A DNA stretch of 64,000 nt from Rhodospirillales bacterium (lineage in GTDB: Bacteria > Pseudomonadota > Alphaproteobacteria > UBA828), in contig JAPPMY010000056.1 of assembly GCA_028818855.1 (NCBI GenBank), positions 1-64,000 of the forward strand. Reading direction: 5' to 3'. A program made the translations under genes and the position numbers. This document shows, piece by piece, positions 44,180 to 53,174 of this stretch (the first letter of the stretch is position 1; each line of letters starts with the position of its first letter). The notes beneath the pieces are model-generated. The model was not told the origin of the DNA. It saw nothing but the letters and a program-made list of their open reading frames with translations, and ran no database searches.

Positions 44180-44845
44180 TCACTGTACCCGCGAGCGCGG
44201 CCCCGATGCCGCGTGGGCCGACATCTCGAACAGCGCCTGCATCATGGCGAGGCGCTCGCTCTCGGCCCGGCACTCGAGGAGTGCCTGCTTCTCGCTCGGC
44301 TCGAAGGGGCAGGCCATGGCGAGGCAGGTGACCAGGGCATCGTCGTTGGCGCGGTCGATCGCGTCCCAGTCGGCGGTGAGGCCGTGGTGGTCGAAGTATG
44401 ACCGGAGCGCCGGCAGCAGGCGGCCACGGTCGACCGTGAGCGGCGCGGGCTCCGGCAGGTCGCCGGCGAAGCGGCTGTAATCGGCGCTGACGCGGCGGTA
44501 GAGCAGGCCGTCGGCCTCCAGCTCGCGCGTGATGGCGAAGCGGCAGACGCCGGTCAGCGTGATCAGGAAGCGGTTGTCCGGCGTCTCGGAAAACGACGTG
44601 ATGCGGCCGGCGCAGCCCACGGGGTAGACCTCGGGCGAGGCGAGACTGGCCTTGGGGTCCGCCGGCTGGATCATGCCGATCATCCGGTGCGAGGCCATCG
44701 CGTCCTGGGTCATCTGCAGGTAGCGCGGCTCGAAGATGTTGAGCGGCAGCCGCCCGCGCGGCAGCAGCATCACGCCCGGAAGCGGGAAGATCGGGATGAC
44801 GCGCGGCAGGTCCTCGATGCCGCCGGGTTCGTGGCCGGCGCTCAC
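44180..44845 (-). CDS. stand-alone LON substrate-binding domain protein
   Basis: 221 aa from a GTG ('[31 protein letters not shown]'), with GAGG six bases upstream. The LON N-terminal (PUA-like) domain is recognised by '[27 protein letters not shown]', '[11 protein letters not shown]' and 'LTGVCRFAI'. There is no ATPase or protease domain, so it is an adaptor-like protein rather than Lon. It is 8 bp from cnoX, an association common in Alphaproteobacteria. Confidence 0.88.
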   Translation of the reverse strand: MSAGHEPGGIEDLPRVIPIFPLPGVMLLPRGRLPLNIFEPRYLQMTQDAMASHRMIGMIQPADPKASLASPEVYPVGCAGRITSFSETPDNRFLITLTGVCRFAITRELEADGLLYRRVSADYSRFAGDLPEPAPLTVDRGRLLPALRSYFDHHGLTADWDAIDRANDDALVTCLAMACPFEPSEKQALLECRAESERLAMMQALFEMSAHAASGPRSRVQ

Positions 44846-44853
44846 GTCTCGCC

Positions 44854-45759
44854 TCAGGAGAACAGGATCGACGAGAGCTTGCGGCGGCCGGCGACCGTGA
44901 GCGGGTCCGCGTGGCCGATGGCCTCGAACAGCTTGAGAAGCTGCTGGCGCGCGGCCTCTTCGTTCCATTGCCGATCCTGGCGGATGATCTCGATCAGCTC
45001 GTCGATGGCCTGCTCGTTGCGCCCGGCGCCGTGGTGAGCCATGGCGAGGTCGAAGCGCACCTGGTGGTTGGCGGGGTCCCGGGCGAGCTGTGCCTGCAGG
45101 TCGGCGGTATCGCCATCGGCCTCGCCAGCCTGCTCCGCGAGAGAGAGTGCCGAGATGGCGCCCTCCACGTCGGCGTCCTTCAGCGCGCCGTCGTCGAGCC
45201 CGTCCACAAGCTCGCGCGCCTCGGCGAGATCGCCGGCGGCGACGAGGCATCGCACCAGCCCGGCGATCGCGGCCGTCTCGCCCGGCACCTGCCGCAGGAT
45301 CTGGGCGTAGATGTTCGACGCGGCGGCATGGTCGCCTGCGTCCAGCGCCTGCTTGGCCTGATCCAGAGCCTGCTCGAGCGGGGAGGGGCCCATCGGCCCG
45401 ACCAGCCGCTCCACGAACTGCTTGATCTGGCTTTCCGGCTGGGCGCCCATGAAACCGTCGACCGGCTGGCCCTGCTGGAAGGCGAAAACAGCCGGGATCG
45501 ACTGGATGCGGAGCTGCTGCGCGATCTCCGGATTCTCGTCGATGTTGATCTTGACCAGCGCCACCTTGCCGCCGGCATCCCGCACGGTCTTCTCCAGGAT
45601 CGGCGCAAGCTGCTTGCAGGGGCCGCACCAGGGCGCCCAGAAATCGACGATGACGGGAGTCTGGTGCGACGCTTCGATCACGTCGGCAGCGAAACTCTGG
45701 GTCGTCGCGTCCTTCGGCTGCGCTGCGCCGCCGGCCGCCTGGCCGATGAGGGGATCCAT
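44854..45759 (-). CDS. cnoX: thioredoxin-fold co-chaperone/oxidoreductase CnoX (YbbN-like)
   Basis: 301 aa from '[11 protein letters not shown]'. The thioredoxin domain has the active site WCGPC with Cys45 and Cys48, followed by TPR-like helices to the C-terminus ('[24 protein letters not shown]', '[38 protein letters not shown]' in parts). E. coli CnoX protects substrates from oxidative aggregation and hands them to GroEL; it lacks the full CxxC, whereas this alphaproteobacterial type keeps it and should be redox-active. First gene of the LON/Trm112/DUF971 operon; divergent from DUF192. Confidence 0.88.
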   Translation of the reverse strand: MDPLIGQAAGGAAQPKDATTQSFAADVIEASHQTPVIVDFWAPWCGPCKQLAPILEKTVRDAGGKVALVKINIDENPEIAQQLRIQSIPAVFAFQQGQPVDGFMGAQPESQIKQFVERLVGPMGPSPLEQALDQAKQALDAGDHAAASNIYAQILRQVPGETAAIAGLVRCLVAAGDLAEARELVDGLDDGALKDADVEGAISALSLAEQAGEADGDTADLQAQLARDPANHQVRFDLAMAHHGAGRNEQAIDELIEIIRQDRQWNEEAARQQLLKLFEAIGHADPLTVAGRRKLSSILFS

Positions 45760-45915
45760 ACCCGTGTGCTCCCGGCTGGAGAGTATGCGGTTGGGCGAAC
45801 TTACATGGCAGCTTGCAACCGGCCTTGCAACCCCGCCTCCGGCATCGCCCCGACTCGTTCTTCTAGACGGCCGAATTCGGTTTACCGGGCCGCGCGCAGC
45901 CGATAGACCACGCCG

Positions 45916-46389
45916 ATGCCTGTTCGCCTGGAGCAGATGCGCGCGCTTGCGCTGGTGGCTCTGCTTGCGGTTGTAGCGTTCGCGCCCGCCGCCGCGGCGG
46001 AGAGCGGCGCGCTCGAGCCGTTGACGATCGAAACCGGCGCGGGCGTTCACGCCATCGAGGTGGAGGTTGCCCGCACGGCGGCGGAGCGCGGCGTCGGCCT
46101 CATGCACCGCGCGGAGCTGGCGCCTGAGCACGGCATGCTCTTCGACTTCGGCGCGACGCGGCAGGTCACCATGTGGATGAAGAACACGCTGATTCCCCTC
46201 GACATGTTCTTTGCCGACGAGGACGGGCGCATCGTGACCATCGCCGAGCGGACAACGCCGCTTTCCGAGAAGCGGATACACTCGGGCCAGCCGGTCCTAT
46301 TCGTGCTCGAGATGATCGGCGGCAGCGCCGAGCGCCTCGGGATCGCGGTGGGCGACCGCCTGCGTCACGTGCTCATCGGGCGGCAATGA
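45916..46389 (+). CDS. exported DUF192 family protein
   Basis: 157 aa with a signal peptide (hydrophobic residues 9-25, cleavage near 'AAA-ESG'). The DUF192 domain is typical: 'TAAERGVGLMHRAELAPEHGMLFDFG', 'VTMWMKNTLIPLDMFFADEDG' and 'VLFVLEMIGGSAERLGIAVGD'. The role of this small beta-barrel family is unknown. Two direct copies of CTTGCAACC (45812 and 45824) lie about 90 bp upstream. It overlaps the next gene by four bases (ATGA). Confidence 0.9.
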   Translation: MPVRLEQMRALALVALLAVVAFAPAAAAESGALEPLTIETGAGVHAIEVEVARTAAERGVGLMHRAELAPEHGMLFDFGATRQVTMWMKNTLIPLDMFFADEDGRIVTIAERTTPLSEKRIHSGQPVLFVLEMIGGSAERLGIAVGDRLRHVLIGRQ

Positions 46390-46724
46390 GCGCGGCGCGA
46401 CTCAAGACCGAGGTGCTGGTGCAAGCCGGATTCCGCTATTGCCAGCAGGCCCTGCTCGCCGCGGCGCTCAGGCGGCGGGGGGATGCCGACGCAGGCGCGC
46501 TGCTGGTGAAGGTGAGTCGCCTCGACGGCACGGCGGCCGTCTTCGCCCGGACGCAATCGCTCGACGGCGACCTCGCGTGGCGCCGCGCAACCGGGGAGGG
46601 CTGGATCCCCGAGGAGGAGGCCGAGGCGCGGCTCACGCGAGAGGTCGACTTCGATCCGGACGTCTGGATCGTCGAGGTCGAGGACCCCGAGGGCCGCAAC
46701 CCGTTCGTGATGCTCTCGGGCTGA
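46386..46724 (+). CDS. DUF1491 family protein
   Basis: 112 aa from 'MSAARLKTEVLVQAGFRYCQQALLAAALRRRGDADAG' (start overlaps the DUF192 stop). Family marks include 'GALLVKVSRLDGTAAVFAR', 'GEGWIPEEEAEARLTREVDFDPDVWIVEVED' and 'GRNPF'. DUF1491 is almost confined to Alphaproteobacteria, which supports the taxonomic guess. The function is unknown. The co-translated DUF192 partner suggests a shared role. Confidence 0.9.
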   Translation: MSAARLKTEVLVQAGFRYCQQALLAAALRRRGDADAGALLVKVSRLDGTAAVFARTQSLDGDLAWRRATGEGWIPEEEAEARLTREVDFDPDVWIVEVEDPEGRNPFVMLSG

Positions 46725-46820
46725 TGCACGCGCCGCGCGCCGTGCACCGCACCTTGGGCCGGGGATAACAGGTCAGAGCAGTATCCGACCTTACGGGGTC
46801 ACAATGGCTCGAACGCAACC

Positions 46821-46971
46821 CACCTCCCCCTTTCCCCCTCCTCCCAGGAGGAGGGGGAACGAAGGCGGCGCCAGCTTTTTCCCCCTCTCCTCCCTGGGGA
46901 GGAGAGGGCCGGGGTGAGGTGGGGGGTCTCGAGCCGCACTGCATGCAAGAGGAGGAACGTGCGGCAGTCGG
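46821..46971 (+). repeat. bipartite palindromic repeat, copy C
   Basis: First hairpin CCCCCTCCTCC-CA-GGAGGAGGGGG (11-bp perfect stem), spacer with GGCGCCAGC and T5, second hairpin CCCTCTCCTCC-CTGG-GGAGGAGAGGG (11-bp perfect stem), then GCCGGGGTGAGGTGGGGGG and a tail with GGAACGTGCGG. It lies between the convergent ends of DUF1491 and recG. Confidence 0.8.
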
Positions 46972-46999
46972 ATGTGACCCCGCCCGGTCAGAACTTGCT

Positions 47000-49081
47000 C
47001 TAGCCGGAGCGCAGGTAGCGCACTGCCATGTCGCGCTCGAAGAGGTAGAGCAGCGTGCGGAGCGCCTGGCCGCGCTCCGATTCCAGCTCGGGGTCGCGGC
47101 CGAGCAGCACGCGCACGTCGTCGCGGGCGACCGCCAGAAGCTCCTCGTGGACGGCGAGGTCGGCGAGATGGAAGGCCGGCATGCCGCTCTGGCGCGTGCC
47201 CAGCAGCTCGCCGGCGCCCCGCAGGCGGAGATCCTCGTCGGCGATGCGGAAGCCGTCGTCGGTCTCGCGCAGGATGGCGATGCGGGCGCGCGCGGTCTCG
47301 CCGAGCGGCTGGGCATAGAGCAGCAGGCAGGTGCCGGGTTTCTCGCCGCGCCCGACGCGGCCGCGCAACTGGTGAAGCTGGGCGAGGCCGAAGCGCTCGG
47401 CGTGCTCCACGATCATGATGGTGGCGGCGGGCACGTCGACGCCGACCTCGACCACCGTCGTCGCCACCAGGATGTCGGCGCCGTCGCCGGCGAAGGCGGC
47501 CATTGCGGCGTCCTTCTCCGCCGGCTTCATGCGGCCGTGGATGAGCGCCACGCGCTCGCCGAAGGCCTCCGCCAGCCTGGCGTGCCGGTCGGTCGCGGCG
47601 GCGAGGTCCACGGCCTCCGAGTCGTCCACCAGCGGGCAGACCCAGTAGACCTTGGCGCCGGCGGCGCGCGCGCGGCGCACGGCGGCGACGACCTCCTCCA
47701 GCCGCTCCAGCGGCATGGCGCGGGTCGCCACGGCGGCCCGGCCCGGCAACCGCCCCAGGATGCGGGAGACGTCCATGTCGCCATAGGCGGTGAGCACGAG
47801 CGAGCGCGGGATCGGCGTGGCGGTCATCACCAGCAGGTCCGCCGCAGGCCCCTTGCGCGCGAGCATCATGCGCTGGTGCACGCCGAAGCGGTGCTGCTCG
47901 TCGACCACGGCGAGCGCCAGGTCCTTGAAGTCCACGCCCTTCTGGAAGAGCGCATGGGTGCCGACCAGGATGTCGACCTCGCCAGCGGCGAGCGCCGCCA
48001 GGGTCCTCTCGCGGGCGCGGCCCGTGTCCCGCCCCGTGAGGAGGGCAAGGGTAACGTCGCTGCCCGCCAGCAGCGTGCCGAGGGTTTCCGCGTGCTGGTT
48101 CGCCAGCAGCTCGGTCGGCACCATGAGCGCGGCCTGCGCGCCGGCTTCGACCGCCACCAGCATGGCGAGCAGCGCAACCACGGTCTTGCCGCTGCCGACG
48201 TCGCCCTGGAGGAGACGGAGCATGCGGCGCTCTTTCGCCAGATCGTCTGCGATCTCGGCGGCGGCCGCGCGCTGGCTCTCAGTCAGCTCGAAAGGGAGCG
48301 TCGCTTCGATCCTGGCGCGGAGCTTGCCGTCGCCGGCGAGAGAGCGGCCGCGCCCGCCCCTGGCGGAGCGACGCACCAGCGCCAGGGCGAGCTGGTTCGC
48401 CAGCAGCTCGTCGTAGGCGAGGCGCGAGCGGGCGGGGGTGTCCGCCTCCAGGTCGGCCGCGTTATCAGGTGCGTGCGCGGCCGCCAGCGCCTCGTTCCAG
48501 GGCGGCCAGCGGCGGGCCTCGACCAGCCGGGGTTCGCCCCACTCCGGCAGCGCCGGCGCCTTCGCGAGCGCTGCGCGCACGGCGCGGGTCATCGGCTTCA
48601 GCGTGACGCCCGCCGTCAGCGGATAGATGGGCTCCACCGTCTGCACGCTGTCGCGCTCGTCGAGCGGCGCGATGTGATCGGGGTGGACCATCCGGATCTC
48701 GCTGCCGTAGTGCTCGACCCGGCCGCTCACCACGCGCACGGCCCCCTCCGGCAGCCTCTGGCGGAGCCAGTCGCCCTTGGCATGGAAGAAGACCAGGGTG
48801 AGGGTCCCGGTCTCGTCCGAGCAAAGGACCCTGGTCGGGTGCCGCCGGCTGCGGGAGGGCTGGTGCTGGTCGACGCGCACGGTGAGCGTCGCCGTGGCGC
48901 CGGCCTCCGCCTCGGCGACCTTGGGCGCGTGGCGCCTGTCGATCAGGCCCGACGGCAGGTGCCAGAGCAGGTGAACCACGAGCGGCCCGGCCAGCCGCTC
49001 GATGGCCGCGCGCGTGCGGGCGCCGACTCCCGGCAGCGCCGTCGCCGGCGCGAACAGCGGATTGAGGATGGCCGGGCGCAT
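47000..49081 (-). CDS. recG: ATP-dependent DNA helicase RecG
   Basis: 693 aa, the usual RecG length. The N-terminal wedge (OB) domain is followed by a superfamily-2 helicase core: Walker A 'GDVGSGKT', the DEQH box 'VVDEQHRFGV', 'MTATPIPRSL', and motif VI 'QLRGRVGRG'. The C-terminal 'GAGELLGTRQSGMPAFHLADL' region is the TRG motif area that couples ATP use to branch migration. RecG remodels stalled replication forks and Holliday junctions. It is divergent from the GFA-family gene. Confidence 0.95.
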   Translation of the reverse strand: MRPAILNPLFAPATALPGVGARTRAAIERLAGPLVVHLLWHLPSGLIDRRHAPKVAEAEAGATATLTVRVDQHQPSRSRRHPTRVLCSDETGTLTLVFFHAKGDWLRQRLPEGAVRVVSGRVEHYGSEIRMVHPDHIAPLDERDSVQTVEPIYPLTAGVTLKPMTRAVRAALAKAPALPEWGEPRLVEARRWPPWNEALAAAHAPDNAADLEADTPARSRLAYDELLANQLALALVRRSARGGRGRSLAGDGKLRARIEATLPFELTESQRAAAAEIADDLAKERRMLRLLQGDVGSGKTVVALLAMLVAVEAGAQAALMVPTELLANQHAETLGTLLAGSDVTLALLTGRDTGRARERTLAALAAGEVDILVGTHALFQKGVDFKDLALAVVDEQHRFGVHQRMMLARKGPAADLLVMTATPIPRSLVLTAYGDMDVSRILGRLPGRAAVATRAMPLERLEEVVAAVRRARAAGAKVYWVCPLVDDSEAVDLAAATDRHARLAEAFGERVALIHGRMKPAEKDAAMAAFAGDGADILVATTVVEVGVDVPAATIMIVEHAERFGLAQLHQLRGRVGRGEKPGTCLLLYAQPLGETARARIAILRETDDGFRIADEDLRLRGAGELLGTRQSGMPAFHLADLAVHEELLAVARDDVRVLLGRDPELESERGQALRTLLYLFERDMAVRYLRSG

Positions 49082-49165
49082 GGTGCGTGCAGCCTATCCG
49101 TGCGGTTTGCGGCCGCCAACCGCGCGGCTAAGGTGCTCCGACCGGATCGAGAAGCGGAGGCTCCC

Positions 49166-49612
49166 ATGTCTGGCGAAAGCACGCACGAGGCCACCTGCAC
49201 ATGCGGCGCGCTGCGGGTGACGACGGTGGGCGAGCCCGATCTCGTCATCGCCTGCAGCTGCATCGCCTGCCAGCGCCGGACCGGCAGCCCCTTCGGTGTC
49301 GGCGCCTACTTCAGGAAGGAGCGGGTCTCGACGGCGGGCGAGAATCGCGTCTACACGCGAACCGCCGATTCCGGCCTCGAGGTCTCGATACGCTTCTGCC
49401 CCGAGTGCGGCAACAGCGTCTACTGGTTCGCCGCGCTCCGCCCGGATCACCTTGGCGTCGCGGTCGGCTGCTTCGGCGAGCCCGGATTGCTCGAGCCCGG
49501 GCGCGTGGTCTGGAACGAGAGCAAGCATCCCTGGGTCAGGTTCCCCGAAGGGGTACCGGTGTTCGACAAGGGCGTGCCCCTGCCGAAGGCGGAGCCGCCG
49601 GAGGGGGACTAG
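49166..49612 (+). CDS. GFA (glutathione-dependent formaldehyde-activating) family protein
   Basis: 148 aa from 'MSGESTHEATCTCGALRV' with RBS GCGGAGG; the 897-aa track ORF is a read-through artefact. Zinc-binding cysteines follow the GFA/CENP-V pattern: CTCG near residue 11, 'CSCIACQRRTGSPFG' near 30, and 'FCPECGN' near 78. The founding member was reported to promote the glutathione-formaldehyde reaction, though many relatives have unknown roles. Formaldehyde dehydrogenase adhC is elsewhere in this window, so a link is possible but unproven. Confidence 0.85.
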   Translation: MSGESTHEATCTCGALRVTTVGEPDLVIACSCIACQRRTGSPFGVGAYFRKERVSTAGENRVYTRTADSGLEVSIRFCPECGNSVYWFAALRPDHLGVAVGCFGEPGLLEPGRVVWNESKHPWVRFPEGVPVFDKGVPLPKAEPPEGD

Positions 49613-49628
49613 GGCAGAGCGCGCGTCG

Positions 49629-50315
49629 CTAGAACGGCACGCCGACGGCGCGGCAGAGGAAGGCGGTCAGCGCGCTTCCGGCGCGCGTGATCGTCGCGAA
49701 GCTGTCGAGGAAATCGGGGCGGATCGCGTCTGCCTCCGGGATGTCGGTGATCGCGACGAAGTCCTTGCGCTTGAGGTCCTCGATCAGCGGGTGCTCGGGG
49801 TCGTAGCCGCGCGGCGGGCGCTTGAGCGCCTCGCCCGCAAGGCGGAAGGTCCTGCAGAAGGCGTCGGACGCGGTGATGCGCGTCCATTCCTCCGGCCGGT
49901 CGACGATCGCGTCGCGGATCCTGCCGAGGGTCGGGCTGTCCGGATGCCAGACGCCGCAGCCGGCGAAGCACATTCCCGGCTCCAGGTGGAGGTAGAAGCC
50001 GGGCGCGTGGGCGTCCTTGCCCGCCTCGTGGCGGAAGTGGGCGCCGACGTTGGTCTTGTAGGGCGTCTTGTCCTTGGAGAAGCGCGTGTCCCGATAGATG
50101 CGGAAGAGGGAGCCGCCGTTGGCCCGGGGGTCGGCGCGGAAGTGCGGGCTGATCTCGGCCAGCGGCTCGGCGAAGGCCTGGATGAAGTCGAGCATGGGGT
50201 CCCGCACCTCTGCCCGGTAGCGCGCCTTGTTCGCCTCGAACCAGGGCCGCTCGTTGTTGGCCCTGAGGTCGCGCAGGAAGTCGAAGAGCGCGGGGGCGAT
50301 GGGTTGTGCGGTCAT
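49629..50315 (-). CDS. DUF2461 family protein
   Basis: 228 aa from 'MTAQPIAPALFDFLRDLRANNERPWFEANKARY', with RBS GGAGAGGAG; the track ORF adds 21 unneeded residues. DUF2461 marks: 'NNERPWF', 'RIYRDTRFSKDKTPYKTNVGAHFRHEAGKD' and 'GFYLHLEPGMCFAGCGVW'. The family is widespread and of unknown function. It is convergent with the GFA gene (16-bp gap) and divergent from the MmgE/PrpD gene. Confidence 0.9.
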   Translation of the reverse strand: MTAQPIAPALFDFLRDLRANNERPWFEANKARYRAEVRDPMLDFIQAFAEPLAEISPHFRADPRANGGSLFRIYRDTRFSKDKTPYKTNVGAHFRHEAGKDAHAPGFYLHLEPGMCFAGCGVWHPDSPTLGRIRDAIVDRPEEWTRITASDAFCRTFRLAGEALKRPPRGYDPEHPLIEDLKRKDFVAITDIPEADAIRPDFLDSFATITRAGSALTAFLCRAVGVPF

Positions 50316-50431
50316 GGTCTCCTCTCCGGGCAGGGGCGCATCGCGGCGCCACCTTCGCATAGCCGGGGCAACGGCCAAAGAGCCGTGCTAGATTGGCGCC
50401 GTTCGATCCCCACAGCGGCAGAGATTTCCTC

Positions 50432-51856
50432 ATGGCCCTCGCCCGAGCGACCGCCCCGCAGCCCCAACCCGCACCGAGCGAGCCGATCGCGCGCACGCTG
50501 GCGCGCTTCACCCGCGAACTGGTGCTCGACGACGTGCCTGAAGCGGTGGTCGAGCGCGCCAAGCTGCACATTCTCGATGCGCTGGGGATCGGCCTCGCGG
50601 CCTCCCGCTACGACTTCAGCCACAAGACGCTGACGGCGATCCACGGGCTCGCCGGAGACGGGCCCTATCCCGTGATCGGGATGCCGGCCGGGCTGCCGCT
50701 CCGCGATGCCGCGCAGATGAACGGCTTCCTCATCCACGGCCTCGACTACGACGACACTCACGTGGGCGGCGTGATCCACGCCACGGCGAGCGCGGTGCCG
50801 ACGGTGCTGGCCGCCGGCCAGCGGCACGGCGCGTCCGGGCGGGAGACGCTCGTGGCCTACCTCGCGGCCATCGAGGGCGCGGCGCGGATCGCCGCAGCAG
50901 CCCAGGGCGGGTTCCATCGCTTAGGGTTCCATCCCACCGGCATGGTCGGCGTATTCGGCGCAACGCTGGCTGCCGGCCGACTCGCCGGCATGACGGAGGA
51001 GCAACTCGCGCATGCGCAGGGCATCGCGCTCAGCATGGCGTCCGGCAGCCTGCAGTTCCTGGATGACGGCGCGTGGACCAAGCGGATGCACCCCGGCTGG
51101 GCGTCGGTGGCAGGCATCAGCGCCGCGGCGCTGGCGCAGCAGGGGTTCCAGGGCCCGGCCGAGCCCTACGAGGGACGCTTCGGCCTCTACGCCCTCTACG
51201 GCGCTCACGACGCGGAGATCGATTGGCCTACGTGCACCGCCGGGCTCGGCGAGGACTGGGAGATGCTGCGCATCGGCATCAAGCCTTATCCCGCCTGCCA
51301 CCTCGTGCATGCGCTCGGCGATGCGGCGCAAGCGCTCCGCGACGGGCACGGGCTCGCGCCCAAGGACGTGGAGAGCGTGGATGCGCTGATCGGCGAAGGC
51401 TGCGTCAGTGTCGTCTGCGAGCCGGAGGCGGCCAAGCGGCGCCCGGCCAGCGCCTACGAGGCGCAGTTCAGCGCGCACTACATGATCGCAAGCGTGCTCG
51501 CCCGCGGGCGCTTCACGCTGGCCGAGCTGGAGCCAGAGGCCTACACGGACGCAGGCGTGCTCGCGCTTTGCGACCGGATCAGCTACCGCGTCGATCCCGA
51601 CTCGGCGTTCCCGACCTATTACTCCGGCGAGGTGGTGATCCGCACGACCGACGGCCGCACGCTCCGCCACCGCGAGCAGGTCAACCGGGGCGCCGACAGC
51701 CGGCCGCTCGGTGCGGACGAGATCATCGCCAAGTACCACGACAACGCGGCGATGACGCTCTCGCCCGACCGGGCCGCGCGCGCGCTCGACGCGATCATGA
51801 CACTCGACGGGGACTCGACGCCGGCGGAGGTCGCGCGGTTGCTGAGCCTGGTCTGA
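50432..51856 (+). CDS. MmgE/PrpD family protein
   Basis: 474 aa from 'MALARATAPQPQPAPSEPIAR' (the TTG start in the track is less likely). The MmgE/PrpD fold is indicated by 'VVERAKLHILDALGIGLAASRYDF', 'NGFLIHGLDYDDTH', 'GIALSMASGSLQFLDDGAWTKRMHPGWAS' and 'IKPYPACHLVHALGDA'. Members include 2-methylcitrate dehydratase, aconitate decarboxylase and iminodisuccinate epimerase. Here no prp genes are adjacent, so the substrate, probably a carboxylate, cannot be assigned. A nucleotidyltransferase gene follows by 26 bp. Confidence 0.85.
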   Translation: MALARATAPQPQPAPSEPIARTLARFTRELVLDDVPEAVVERAKLHILDALGIGLAASRYDFSHKTLTAIHGLAGDGPYPVIGMPAGLPLRDAAQMNGFLIHGLDYDDTHVGGVIHATASAVPTVLAAGQRHGASGRETLVAYLAAIEGAARIAAAAQGGFHRLGFHPTGMVGVFGATLAAGRLAGMTEEQLAHAQGIALSMASGSLQFLDDGAWTKRMHPGWASVAGISAAALAQQGFQGPAEPYEGRFGLYALYGAHDAEIDWPTCTAGLGEDWEMLRIGIKPYPACHLVHALGDAAQALRDGHGLAPKDVESVDALIGEGCVSVVCEPEAAKRRPASAYEAQFSAHYMIASVLARGRFTLAELEPEAYTDAGVLALCDRISYRVDPDSAFPTYYSGEVVIRTTDGRTLRHREQVNRGADSRPLGADEIIAKYHDNAAMTLSPDRAARALDAIMTLDGDSTPAEVARLLSLV

Positions 51857-51882
51857 CAGGCGAGGCTGCCGGCACATCGGGC

Positions 51883-52194
51883 ATGACCGCACGCATCGAC
51901 ATTCCGGCCGAGGGGATCGCCGCATTCTGCGAGCGCTGGCAGGTGACGGAGATGGCGCTGTTCGGCTCCGTCCTCAGGGACGATTTCGGGCCGGAGAGCG
52001 ACATCGACGTGCTGGTGGCGTTCAAGGAGGGCGCGCGCCACACGCTCTTCGACATGGTCGAGATGGAGGAAGAGCTGAAGGCGGTGTTCGGCCGCGACGT
52101 AGACCTCGTCTGTCGGCGTGGCATCGAGCAGAGCGGCAATTGCTTGCGCCGAGAGGCTATCCTCCAATCGACCGAGACGATTTACGCGGCATAG
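51883..52194 (+). CDS. MNT-type nucleotidyltransferase domain protein (MntA antitoxin-like), partner missing
   Basis: 103 aa from 'MTARIDIPAEGIAAFC'. The minimal nucleotidyltransferase motif is GS-x(10)-SDIDV (Gly28-Ser29 and Asp40/Asp42), and the end 'LRREAILQSTETIYAA' matches the family. In type VII systems this protein AMPylates and silences a HEPN toxin encoded directly downstream. Here the next 92 bp contain no HEPN gene, only short frames (the nearest, beginning ATGCCATGTGGC, ends after 18 codons). It may be an orphan or a decayed pair, or act on a distant partner. Confidence 0.8.
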   Translation: MTARIDIPAEGIAAFCERWQVTEMALFGSVLRDDFGPESDIDVLVAFKEGARHTLFDMVEMEEELKAVFGRDVDLVCRRGIEQSGNCLRREAILQSTETIYAA

Positions 52195-52286
52195 TGATGC
52201 CATGTGGCAGACGGTGCGCAGGCAGGCGTAATTCCGCCGCTCTGGCACGATGTTGACGGCCGGAGTTCCGTCGGTCCGGACGGGGC

Positions 52287-53174
52287 CTACACAGCTTGGG
52301 CGATCCGCGCCGGGTCGCCGGTGTCGAGCGTGGTGACGCGGCGCATCTCCCGCCGGTGCACCGTGTCGTCGAACGGGCGGGCGCGGTGCATGGTGGCGCG
52401 GTTGTCCCAGATCAGGAAGTCGCCGCTGCACCAGGAATGGCGGTACACCCGCTCGGGCTGCGTCGCGTGCTCCATGAGGTCGCGCAGCAGGAGCCGGCCG
52501 TCCGGCACGGGCCGGTCGAGGATCCGCGACGCGTGCGAGGCGAGGTAGAGGGAGCGCCGCCCGGTGCGCGGGTTCTCCAGCACCAGCGGCTGGATCGCCC
52601 CCTTGAGCCGGTCGCTCTCTTCCTCCGAGAACTCGAAGCCGAGGGTCACGCGCGAGTACGCGATCGAATGGTGCGCGCGGAGGCCTTGCAGGCTCGCCTT
52701 CGTCTCGTCCGCCAGCGTGTCGTAGGCGGCCCGCATGTCCGCGAACTCGGTGTCCGACGCGACCGGCGGCAGCGCGAGGGCGGCCAGCATCGAGTAGCGG
52801 CCGCGCGGGTCCTGAAACGACGCGTCGGTGTGCCAGAGGCGGTTCGCGATACCGTACTGGCGCTTCCGGTCGTCCGCCTGCAGGAGCGCGCCGTCGGCAT
52901 CCACGTTCGAGACATCGGTGATCGCTTCGTCGCCGAAGCGGCTCTTCGCCAGGACGCTGATGCCGGTCTTGCGATGGAGCTCCCCGTCAAGCCGGGTGGC
53001 GAAGGCAAGCTGCTCCTCGCTGGAGAACGCCTGATCCCGGAACACGAGCACCGCGTGCTCGTCCATGCCTGCCCGGATCCCCTCCAGCGTCTCCGTGTCG
53101 TGCACACGGCGCAGATCGACGCCGCTCGCCTCGGCGACGAAGTGAGGATGAAGCTTGCGGAACTGGAGGGTCAT
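52287..53174 (-). CDS. TfdA/TauD-family Fe(II)/2-oxoglutarate dioxygenase
   Basis: 295 aa from 'MTLQFRKLHPHFVAEASGVDL'. The iron ligands fit TfdA: His115 and Asp117 in 'NRLWHTDASF', His263 in 'ATMHRARPF', with the oxoglutarate Arg at 274/275. Similarity runs through 'RYSMLAALALPP', 'DTEFADMRAAYDTL' and 'LLRDLMEHATQPERVYRH', closer to 2,4-D dioxygenase than to taurine dioxygenase. Substrates of relatives include aryloxyacetates, sulfonates and other acids. It is last in an operon with a binding protein, two permeases and a rhodanese, and overlaps the rhodanese gene by four bases. The true substrate is unknown. Confidence 0.85.
   Translation of the reverse strand: MTLQFRKLHPHFVAEASGVDLRRVHDTETLEGIRAGMDEHAVLVFRDQAFSSEEQLAFATRLDGELHRKTGISVLAKSRFGDEAITDVSNVDADGALLQADDRKRQYGIANRLWHTDASFQDPRGRYSMLAALALPPVASDTEFADMRAAYDTLADETKASLQGLRAHHSIAYSRVTLGFEFSEEESDRLKGAIQPLVLENPRTGRRSLYLASHASRILDRPVPDGRLLLRDLMEHATQPERVYRHSWCSGDFLIWDNRATMHRARPFDDTVHRREMRRVTTLDTGDPARIAQAV

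Noticed and set aside
45812-45832. two tandem CTTGCAACC units upstream of the DUF192 gene
   Set aside because: Only two short copies 12 bp apart and no partner regulator. This could be chance, so it is mentioned only in the gene entry.
46919-49612. 897-aa ORF apparently fused to the GFA domain
   Set aside because: The N-terminal 750 residues are antisense to recG. The real gene starts at 49166 with its own RBS.
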